Source: Myroides sp. N17-2 (GTDB lineage Bacteria; Bacteroidota; Bacteroidia; Flavobacteriales; Flavobacteriaceae). Taken from it: DNA of 64,000 nt. The notes beneath the pieces were generated by a model. It had not been told where the DNA came from. It was given only the letters and a program-made list of their open reading frames with translations, and ran no database searches. The stretch covers positions 1 to 64,000 of the forward strand of contig NZ_NSGJ01000005.1 of the NCBI RefSeq assembly GCF_002286775.1, written 5' to 3'. The position numbers and the translations under genes were made by a program. Positions 26,151 to 33,769 of the stretch are shown here, piece by piece; position 1 is the first letter of the stretch, and every line of letters starts with the position of its first letter.

Positions 26151-26426
26151 TACTAATTAATTTTATACTATGAAGACAGTAAAAAAATATTACTTTATAC
26201 TGATGATGTGATCAGCTTGAGAATGTCTATAATTATAATTTACAACTATACAGTCTTTTTCTCAATTGTGTTTGCACTGCGTTCGTAATTGAATTGAACA
26301 CAGTACGTTAGTGTAAATATTCTTTTGTTTTAAATAGTAGGTATATGTATCTTTATAGAAACTAAGAGAATGAGGGAAAAGAATCTATTCATAATACTGA
26401 TAAGTTTAATGCATTAAAACAATATT
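26151..26426. other. Intergenic, nothing recognised
   Basis: AT-rich. A 13-codon frame at 26170 is too short to support. No strong hairpin. Confidence 0.4.
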
Positions 26427-26568
26427 ATGACAACAGAAGAAAGAGCTAAAAGAAAAGATCGTAAAAGGATTAGAACTTGCTTATCAAAATATGGTCGCTT
26501 TCAAGAAAGAAAAAAACAGTAAAATAGTTGTAATACGAGATGGGAAGATAGTTAAGTTAAACCCTTAG
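26427..26568 (+). pseudogene. Frameshifted small conserved-type gene
   Basis: ATG at 26427 opens MTTEERAK in one frame. From about 26455 the next frame reads EKIVKGLELAYQNMVAFK, then KEKNSKIVVIRDGKIVKLNP and a stop at 26566-26568, clearly protein-like. A single-base indel in an A-rich tract between 26445 and 26460 would join them into a protein of about 46 residues. I recall similar short proteins in Bacteroidota but cannot name the family. A terminator follows, identical to the one after fabG. Confidence 0.55.
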
Positions 26569-26590
26569 TATTTGCGTGAATATAATATAT

Positions 26591-26624
26591 AAAAGCTATC
26601 TGAGTAATCAGGTAGCTTTTTTTT
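26591..26624 (+). terminator. Terminator, second identical copy
   Basis: Same 34 bases as 23809-23842 with shared flanks (ATATAAAAGCTATCTG and GGTTTACAGT versus GGTTTATAGT), so it was duplicated with its surroundings. Confidence 0.9.
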
Positions 26625-26831
26625 GGTTTACAGTTTGTGCTGATCTGTACTCAGCACAATAATCTACATCCCTAATCCCTTCCCACTATTTTTGTTATAC
26701 TGAGAAAGTCTGTGAGAGCTTAATATATGAGAAAGAACTCATCAGGAACTCCACAATCCTTGCGGTGTATTTCCACACAGTAGCCACAATACACATCCCC
26801 GCTTGGCGAAGGTAAAAAATTCCTAATTCTC

Positions 26832-27284
26832 TTACTCTTTCAGCTGTATCGCTAATATCTCACCTGTAGCACAGACCACACCATTAGCTTCTAGTGTCAT
26901 ATCCACCCATACTTTACGTCCTTCGATACTGCGAAGTCTTCCTTTAAGCGTTAGTTCCTCTCCCATAGGAGTAGAAGCCTTAAAGTCTACCTTAAGTGAT
27001 GCCGTTACACATCTTACAGGGATAGTGCCCTCTAGAGGAATCTCATTATGTCTACATAAGAATGCCGCTGCAGATCCTGTGCCGTGACAGTCTAATAGCG
27101 ATGCCACTAATCCACCATACACACTACCTGGGATAGCGGTATACTTAGCATCAGGAGTGAAGTGAGCGATAGTCTCATCACCCTCTAAGTATGTTTTTAA
27201 TTGATGTCCATCAGGATTGTTCTTACCACAGCCATAGCAGTGCGCTAAGCTCTCAGGGTATAAGTCTTGAATTGCTTTTGTCAT
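26832..27284 (-). CDS. PaaI-type hotdog thioesterase
   Basis: A 150-residue hotdog-fold protein likely to hydrolyse acyl- or phenylacyl-CoA thioesters. The family core is SVYGGLVASLLDCHGTGSAAAFL, with the Gly-Gly and Asp of the active-site helix, and TASLKVDFKAST for the dimer strand. CYGCGKNNPDG near the N terminus is a cysteine pair common in this PaaI subgroup. The open frame begins with a TTG at 27314; the ATG at 27284 (MTKAIQDLYPES) is preferred. It is monocistronic. Confidence 0.88.
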   Translation of the reverse strand: MTKAIQDLYPESLAHCYGCGKNNPDGHQLKTYLEGDETIAHFTPDAKYTAIPGSVYGGLVASLLDCHGTGSAAAFLCRHNEIPLEGTIPVRCVTASLKVDFKASTPMGEELTLKGRLRSIEGRKVWVDMTLEANGVVCATGEILAIQLKE

Positions 27285-27314
27285 AATAGTAATTGATTGG
27301 TTGGTTAAATACAA

Positions 27315-27540
27315 ATAAACCTAAATTTAATGAGGAAGTCAAATAATATAGCTATATAATGCTTTTCTAATCTCAATCAAGATATCCCTTCCATTCTTGC
27401 CACACAGTGCCTAATCCTTGCGGTATATCAGCAGTGTTCTACCTCAGGAGGGCTTTTTCAGCACGAACACCTCAAGTATGGTACTATCATTGGGCTATGA
27501 AAAAGTAGGATGTCAAAGAACGAAGTAGAATTCTATGACA
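27315..27540. other. Intergenic, no gene seen
   Basis: It contains a loose inverted pair GGCTTTTTCA / TGAAAAAGTA around 27447-27510. Nothing else recognised. Confidence 0.35.
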
Positions 27541-27840
27541 GCAAAATTAGCGATCCTCAAAACAGCATTTTTTCAAAAGGGAAATATCTTCCACTTTTTG
27601 CCTTTTTTTGACAAAAAAGACCACTTTTTGCTCTTTTTTAAATTGTAATATATTGATTTTAAATGTTTTGATGTATTTAAAAGTAACATTCCTTCGGAAG
27701 GCGTTCGGAAGAGTTCAGTACTTGTTCGGACGGAGGGGGTGTTTTCCGAAGAACTCTCGGAGTCTTCTACAACCCTTCCCGAACAAAGTGTGTTTTAAAC
27801 TCTGTGAGTCTATGTTGTCACTAGGATAGGAGGAAGTTCG
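27541..27840 (+). repeat. TTCGGAA-rich dispersed repeat (family 3), copy C
   Basis: This stretch matches the reverse complement of about 42120-42480. The order is an AT-rich part with repeated CCACTTTTTG blocks, a degenerate spacer, then alternating TTCGGAA and TTCCGAA units and the end CCCGAACAAAGTGTGTTTTAA. A 73-codon open frame here is not preserved in the other copy, so the element is non-coding. Confidence 0.75.
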
Positions 27841-27948
27841 GTAGTTGAAGAACTAACATTTTGAGAATAATAAAAGACCATCGTTAATATTCTCAAGTAA
27901 AGAATAATTGGAAAAAGTAGCCTATTTCATAAGCTAAAATGCGAAGTA

Positions 27949-27970
27949 TTTTTTATCATATGATAAAAAA
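27949..27970. promoter_or_regulatory. 22-bp perfect palindrome before the DHS-like gene
   Basis: Six T's, ATCATATGAT, six A's: every base pairs symmetrically. It lies about 80 bp before the gene and upstream of a promoter-like AATCTTTG at 27989-27996, in a position suited to an operator. Confidence 0.4.
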
Positions 27971-28052
27971 TTACCTTTTCTAAATCCCAATCTTTGCATC
28001 CTAAAAATAGGACGATAACGAATACCAAATATAATTAATAAATACAGATAAA

Positions 28053-29030
28053 ATGGAAAATAGAGGACCTATTTCTCAATTTATGGCGCATAACTACCGC
28101 CATTTCAATGCGGCGACAGTAGTAGATGCCGCTCAGGGATTTGAAAAGTTTTTAGATGAAGGAGGGAAGATGCTTATTTCTCTTGCAGGTGCGATGAGTA
28201 CTGCTGAGTTAGGGATCTCATTAGCAGAGATGATTAGACAAGATAAAGTGGCTATTATCTCGTGTACAGGAGCGAACTTAGAAGAGGATATTATGAACTT
28301 AGTAGCGCATTCTCACTATAAGAGAATACCTAATTATAGAGATTTGACGCCACAAGATGAGTTAGAATTACTAGAGAATAAATATAACCGTGTGACAGAT
28401 ACTTGTATTCCTGAAGAAGAAGCATTCAGAAGAATACAATGCCATATTGAGAAGATTTGGAAAGATAGTGAAGCGGCAGGTGAGAGCTATTTTCCACACG
28501 AATATATGTATAAGTTATTATTAAGCGGCGTGTTAGAAGAGCATTATGAGATCGATCCAAAGAACTCTTGGATGCTTGCTGCTGCCGAAAAAAACTTACC
28601 AATCGTAGTTCCTGGTTGGGAAGACTCTACGATGGGGAATATCTTCGCTTCGTATGTGATCAAGGGAGAACTAAAATCTAGAACAGTAAACAGCGGTATT
28701 GATTATATGGTTTGGCTTGCTGATTGGTATAAGAACAATGCAGTAGACCACGGAGTTGGTTTCTTCCAAATCGGAGGGGGAATCGCAGGAGATTTCGCAA
28801 TGTGTGTAGCACCGATGTGGGCACAGGATTTAGAAGATGACTCAGTATTAAGATGGAGATACTACTGTCAGATCACTGACTCGACTACTTCTTTTGGATC
28901 ATACTCAGGATGTATCCCTAATGAGAAAATCACTTGGGGAAAACTAGATGTAGACACTCCTAGTTACGTAATCGAATCAGACGCTACTATCGTAGCACCA
29001 TTAATATTCTCGTGGGTATTAAAACAATAA
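28053..29030 (+). CDS. Deoxyhypusine-synthase-like protein without the active-site lysine
   Basis: A 325-residue homologue of deoxyhypusine synthase, which in eukaryotes and archaea moves the aminobutyl group of spermidine onto eIF5A. NAD-binding motifs are present: SLAGAMSTAELG at 43-54, SCTGANLEEDI at 70-80, PGWEDSTMGNI at 187-197 and HGVGFFQIGGGIAGDF at 233-248. The lysine that forms the covalent enzyme intermediate (GGGxxK) is replaced by Gly246. Bacteria have no eIF5A, and bacterial DHS-like proteins are thought to act in polyamine metabolism (homospermidine or carboxyspermidine-type reactions). With the lysine missing the chemistry must differ. No speA/speB neighbours are seen here. Confidence 0.88.
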   Translation: MENRGPISQFMAHNYRHFNAATVVDAAQGFEKFLDEGGKMLISLAGAMSTAELGISLAEMIRQDKVAIISCTGANLEEDIMNLVAHSHYKRIPNYRDLTPQDELELLENKYNRVTDTCIPEEEAFRRIQCHIEKIWKDSEAAGESYFPHEYMYKLLLSGVLEEHYEIDPKNSWMLAAAEKNLPIVVPGWEDSTMGNIFASYVIKGELKSRTVNSGIDYMVWLADWYKNNAVDHGVGFFQIGGGIAGDFAMCVAPMWAQDLEDDSVLRWRYYCQITDSTTSFGSYSGCIPNEKITWGKLDVDTPSYVIESDATIVAPLIFSWVLKQ

Positions 29031-29035
29031 ATATG

Positions 29036-29060
29036 AAAGAGCCTTAGGGCTCTTTTTTTG
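29036..29060 (+). terminator. Terminator after DHS-like gene
   Basis: Stem AAAGAGCC / GGCTCTTT, loop TTAG, T-rich tail. Confidence 0.88.
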
Positions 29061-29529
29061 TGGGATGGTGTTTGTATAATGAAGATGTGGTTTGGGTGAC
29101 ACGCAAGATATTGCGTCTGTACCTTATGTAGATGGTGGAACTTCATTATGTAAATCACGTTCTGTCAGCACGGTGTGGATGTGGATTGTGGTTACTGTGT
29201 GGGGCGTATAGTAATACGCCCGTACCGTGGTAGATGTGACCTGTGGATTTGGATTGTGGGGCGTATTTGCCTTTGCGCCGCCTGTCCCATTCGCTAAAAC
29301 TGTCCACAGGACACTTTTTTAATGCTCTGCCCTGTCTATACTGTGGTAGATGTGGTTTGTGGAGTTGGAGAGTTGTGATGAAGTTGGCTTATAAAAGACA
29401 ATTACGTTGAACAAAAAACCAAAAATAAAACTTAACAACATTTCCGTAACTATAATTTAACCTAGGCTTATAATTGAGTGGATGTATTGAGAGTACTTTT
29501 ACAGCCATATACAAGTTTATATATTATAT
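29061..29529. other. GT-rich intergenic region with a hairpin
   Basis: Compositionally unlike the neighbours (many GTGGAT/GTGGTAG repeats on the plus strand). It contains the hairpin GGGCGTAT-AGTA-ATACGCCC at 29202-29221. GGGCGTAT recurs at 29261. No reading frame is convincing. Confidence 0.45.
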
Positions 29530-32500
29530 ATGCGTTGGTTATTACTCTTATTATTCGTCCCTTTTTTATCATTGGGACAAAGTGTTCACTTTAAAACGAT
29601 TACTACACGAGACGGTCTGTCTAATAATTCTATTAACTGTATTGCTAATCACACAGACGGATCCGTATGGCTCGGTACGTGGGATGGGTTAAATCTCTAT
29701 GACGGCAAGCAGATAAGAGTGTTTAAACACAATCCTCAGGATAATAACTCTATTGGCGGGAATGATATTTATGCTTTATTAAGGGATAAGCAAGACCGTT
29801 TATGGATATTAACAGATGGTAAACAACTGAGTCTTTATTTAGACAATAATACGTTTGAGAACTTCAGTTTTAAAGGGATTCCACATGTATTAAGTATAGA
29901 TGCAAAGGGAAATATACTCGTGCAGTTAGATACGAAACAGTGGTATAGGTATGATGGGGAACGCTTTATTATTGCTCACCAAAAGCAAGCTGGTGAAGTG
30001 TCTAAATACCTAGTGTCTGATGCGCGTAAGAAATCACCTCAACACGCTGATAATGCTGTATTCTTAGGTCATATAAGAGAATATTTTAGCGAGTTAACCA
30101 TCAATGCGATAACGACTGAAGAGAATGGCAATATCTGGATAGGAACTAAAACGCAGGGCATCTATCTTGTGAAGAAGGTCGGTCAGTCGTACCATATTAT
30201 AGAGCATCATAAAGTAGATCCACAGAATCCGTTTAGTCTTTTGAGTAACGAGGTTATGGTTTTGCACAACGATAAATATGGCAATATCTGGGTAGGGACT
30301 AAAGATGGTGGGGTATCTATCTTACCACGTATTAATGCAAGTGTCGATTATATCTATGCACATCCATCAAAACAACCTCATCTGCCTTATGAAACCATTA
30401 GAGCTATCGCTGTAGATCAGTTAGGAGGTAAGTGGCTTGGGTATTACACGCAGGGATTATATTACCAAAAGGACAAAAACAGCCCATTTAAACCTATCCT
30501 CATTCGCAAGCAACAGGAGAACGAAGATTGGAAACGAGTGCGTAGTATTTACGCTGATACGCAAGGAGCTATTTGGGTGGGGACTTATGGTGGTGTGGCT
30601 AGAATTAAAGGGGATAAACAAGAGTTTTACCAAGAGGGAAGTACTCCTCATTTTCACAAGAATAGAACATATACCTTTGCAGAAGATGCTAATCACGCCT
30701 TATGGATGGGGAGTTGGGGAGGAGTGAGCAAGTTTAATATGCTGACGCATACCTTTGAGCCGATTATCAATCAAGATAAATTGAGTAAATATCATATCAG
30801 GCATATTTCTATTCTAAATAATCAATTAATCTTATCAACAGAGGAGCACGGCGTAGTCTTTTACAACTGTCTGTCAGGAGAGATAAATACACTAAATCAA
30901 ACCAATGGTTTACTTGGAAATAGTGTGTTCTCTACTTATGCAGATGCTTTTACAGGAGACTTGTGGGTAGCGACATTAGGGGGGATATCGGTATTTGATA
31001 CAAATAATAAGTTAAAACAACAGATTAAAGAAGAAGATGGTCTGCCAAGTCATTTGATTTATAGTTTGACTCCCTTTAGAGAGGATATTTGGATTAGTAC
31101 CACGAAGGGAATTGCAACAATAAATAAGAAGACCTATGATGTACTTAACTATAGTAATTATATAGGTTGGCAAGGATTAGAGTTCTCTGAAGGGGCATAT
31201 AGTCAAAACAAGGCAGGCTTGCTACTTTATGGAGGGAACAAGGGATTGAATATCATTGACCCTGCACAAATTAATCAGTATGATAACATCCCACAGTTTA
31301 AGGTGTTGTTTAATGGGATGAGCGTGTCTAATGAGCATATCGTTCGCTTTAATCCGGAAGAGAATAAACTACAATTGGCTTTATATCCCATTGGTTTTAA
31401 TCAATATCCTATTAATCAGTTTGAGTATAGAATTGTTGGTTTGTTTGATGATTGGAGAGCCTTGCCACAGAAGGAGATTCACCTAGATGATTTAGATCAC
31501 AAGTTTTACCGCATAGAGATAAGGGATACTGTAGATAGTGAGAAGAAAGTTATTTACGCATTGTCTTTTGAGATAGAGAAGCCTTATTTTTTACAACCTT
31601 ACTTTATTATTGCTTTTGTAGTCTTATTAGGACTGCTTATTCTATGGCGTGTGCGTGTGAAACAACGAGCAACGCGCAAACGCGAGGTGGAGTTAAAGAA
31701 GCAAGTTCGAGATCGCACTCGTGAGGTAGAAGCGCAGAAGACTAACCTAGCAAATAAGAATAGCCAATTAAGCGAGTTAAATCAAGCGATTAAACAGCAG
31801 CAAGAGGAATTGTTGGCATTACACAGCAAGCTAAAGAATGAAGATATCGAGATGGAGAACTTCAGGATATTCTTGCTTTCACGTATTAAGAAACCCATTG
31901 TCAAAACACTTGCTACTTTAGAAGAGCTAAATGTAGAAGCAAGTAAGAAAGAGGAATTGGTCAAAGTCTATGATCTAGTAAGAGAATGGGATTATATCGA
32001 GCAGGTTAACGACTTTGATAGCGGTGAGTTAGTAAGTGTTGATTTGTCTGTCTTTATAGAATATCTACGAGAAGAATGGTCTACAGTGAGGGAGAAGTTT
32101 GGCATTACTTTAAATATTGAGAATGACTTAGTATCTAAATGGGTAGAGGTAGACCTGCTACGCATTAAGTTATTACTGCGCTATTTGTTATTTGAATGCT
32201 GTAAATATATGGATGCAAATCAGGTAGTAAATGTGCGATTCTCTATGAGAGAAAACCTAGTATGCATAGATATTCAGTCTGATAGTAAGACACTATTGAC
32301 TTTTTGGAATGACAACAGAAGCTTTAGCCCTTATTACAGAGCCTTTGATTCTCTATTGCAAATTTTAAAAGGAACTATTGAAGGGAATGAGATAGATACT
32401 TTTCATCTTGGGCTGACGATACCTGTGCTGTGTTCTTCTAATGAAAGCAAGCAGGGTAAAGAGGCAAATTGGAACGAGTTTTTAGAAGAACTTCAAGTCT

Positions 32501-33282
32501 TGCCAAAAGACAAGATGAATATATTAGTGTATTCGAAAGAAGAAGATAAGCCTATCGTAAAGCAATTAATAGGGTTTAATCAAGAGGTTAATATCGTGTA
32601 CAACCACAGTGTTAGTAGGGTAGTGGGGAATATCGAGCATTATAAGTATGATGCGTTAGTGCTGTATAATACTTCCTTATCAGATCGCTCTCTATCCCTG
32701 TTCTCACAGGTTAAGAAGTATGCTCAGAAGCAACGTCTGATTATCTTTTATATAGCTGAAGAAGTAGATTACTTCCTTCAAGAGCAATTAAGTCAATTAG
32801 GGGTGAGTGATTTTATCCATCTACCTGTGAGCAAATCTACTCTAGAGAATAAGATCTATAAGCGCATTCGATACGATAAGGAAAACAAAGAGAGTAATAC
32901 TGTCCTGTGGAAGACAAATCTGTCTGAGGATATCGCTGCACATCTATCTCCTAATGAGAAACTGTTTAGAAAGGGGATGAAGATTATGAATGCACAGTTT
33001 AGCGATGCGGGGTTTGGCATCGAGCAGTTGACCTCTGACTTGGGCATCTCAAAGATGAAATGCTATAGATTATTTAAGGAGTTCTTAGATCAATCACCAT
33101 TAGAAATACTAATCGAAATGCGATTACAGAAAGCTCGCTTACTCATAGAGAAAGGAGACTTGACGATATCTGAGGTTGGTTTTGAATGTGGATTTAACGA
33201 CCCTAAGTATTTTAGTAAATCGTTCAAGAAACGATATGAATGCAGTCCTTCTTATTTTAAAAGTGAAGGCGCGGCGCTATAA
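29530..33282 (+). CDS. Hybrid two-component-type regulator with degenerate kinase and receiver
   Basis: A 1250-residue protein with the full layout of a Bacteroidota hybrid two-component regulator: signal peptide 1-17, periplasmic beta-propeller repeats to about 580 (motifs such as NIWIGTKTQGIY and IWVGTYGGVARI), Y_Y_Y domain about 590-690, one membrane helix about 693-712, coiled coil to about 770, pseudo-kinase about 778-980, pseudo-receiver about 996-1115 and an AraC double helix-turn-helix about 1135-1250 (SEVGFECGFNDPKYFSKSFKKRY). The phospho-chemistry is gone: the His position is S784 (FRIFLLSRIKKP), the N-box Asn is Glu, the receiver acidic pair is Y1001/S1002, the acceptor Asp is Y1046 and the Lys is L1098. 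It presumably controls the SusC/D-phosphoesterase genes downstream by ligand-driven conformation. The frame is intact, so this is not simple decay. Confidence 0.9.
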   Translation: MRWLLLLLFVPFLSLGQSVHFKTITTRDGLSNNSINCIANHTDGSVWLGTWDGLNLYDGKQIRVFKHNPQDNNSIGGNDIYALLRDKQDRLWILTDGKQLSLYLDNNTFENFSFKGIPHVLSIDAKGNILVQLDTKQWYRYDGERFIIAHQKQAGEVSKYLVSDARKKSPQHADNAVFLGHIREYFSELTINAITTEENGNIWIGTKTQGIYLVKKVGQSYHIIEHHKVDPQNPFSLLSNEVMVLHNDKYGNIWVGTKDGGVSILPRINASVDYIYAHPSKQPHLPYETIRAIAVDQLGGKWLGYYTQGLYYQKDKNSPFKPILIRKQQENEDWKRVRSIYADTQGAIWVGTYGGVARIKGDKQEFYQEGSTPHFHKNRTYTFAEDANHALWMGSWGGVSKFNMLTHTFEPIINQDKLSKYHIRHISILNNQLILSTEEHGVVFYNCLSGEINTLNQTNGLLGNSVFSTYADAFTGDLWVATLGGISVFDTNNKLKQQIKEEDGLPSHLIYSLTPFREDIWISTTKGIATINKKTYDVLNYSNYIGWQGLEFSEGAYSQNKAGLLLYGGNKGLNIIDPAQINQYDNIPQFKVLFNGMSVSNEHIVRFNPEENKLQLALYPIGFNQYPINQFEYRIVGLFDDWRALPQKEIHLDDLDHKFYRIEIRDTVDSEKKVIYALSFEIEKPYFLQPYFIIAFVVLLGLLILWRVRVKQRATRKREVELKKQVRDRTREVEAQKTNLANKNSQLSELNQAIKQQQEELLALHSKLKNEDIEMENFRIFLLSRIKKPIVKTLATLEELNVEASKKEELVKVYDLVREWDYIEQVNDFDSGELVSVDLSVFIEYLREEWSTVREKFGITLNIENDLVSKWVEVDLLRIKLLLRYLLFECCKYMDANQVVNVRFSMRENLVCIDIQSDSKTLLTFWNDNRSFSPYYRAFDSLLQILKGTIEGNEIDTFHLGLTIPVLCSSNESKQGKEANWNEFLEELQVLPKDKMNILVYSKEEDKPIVKQLIGFNQEVNIVYNHSVSRVVGNIEHYKYDALVLYNTSLSDRSLSLFSQVKKYAQKQRLIIFYIAEEVDYFLQEQLSQLGVSDFIHLPVSKSTLENKIYKRIRYDKENKESNTVLWKTNLSEDIAAHLSPNEKLFRKGMKIMNAQFSDAGFGIEQLTSDLGISKMKCYRLFKEFLDQSPLEILIEMRLQKARLLIEKGDLTISEVGFECGFNDPKYFSKSFKKRYECSPSYFKSEGAAL

Positions 33283-33769
33283 TTAGGAATTTAAAATTAG
33301 GGATTAGGAATCTGTGCCTTCGGCATTAGGGAATATCTATTTCGCAATCGATATAAGGTACAGACGCACTGACTAGTTTTTTTGTGATTTTGTTTTTTCG
33401 GTTTTTTGTTTTGCCTTTCAGGCATGAGGTGAAGAGTATTCTGTTTTTATTAGAGAAAAATAGCCTTTTAGAAGCTAATTTCATTACAACTTCCCAACAT
33501 TACGCTTGTGTGGATTTGGTAATCCGTGTGAAACATCACCTCCACACCTCCACAAAATCACGACATCACACCTCCACAAAATCACAAAAAAAACAACATC
33601 ACAACATCACGTCAGTGTTAACTAAAGGTTATTGTACAAAATAGACACTATTCTGATACAAGATTAGGGGATAAATGAAAGAAATGTCTACTTCACTGAA
33701 AGATTAATACCCCTAATTTTTGCCAAGTGGAAGTACTTTCGAAAGTGAAATATCAATGTAATCAAACTT
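33283..33769. other. Intergenic region before SusC with short direct repeats
   Basis: It contains two copies of ACCTCCACAAAATCAC (33546-33561 and 33570-33585) in a CA-rich stretch, so an 86-codon open frame here is low-complexity and not credible. An AATTTTTG near 33716 may be the -7 of the SusC promoter. Confidence 0.45.
33735..33746. promoter_or_regulatory. 12-bp palindrome ACTTTCGAAAGT upstream of SusC
   Basis: Perfect palindrome 24 bp before the SusC start, a candidate regulator-binding site in the SusC leader or promoter. Confidence 0.35.

Noticed and set aside
27608-27829. 73-codon open frame inside repeat copy C
   Set aside because: The frame is not preserved in the homologous copy at 42115-42490.
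33384-33644. 86-codon open frame before SusC
   Set aside because: Low-complexity CA-rich repeats dominate its second half, no start signal, and composition unlike genes nearby.
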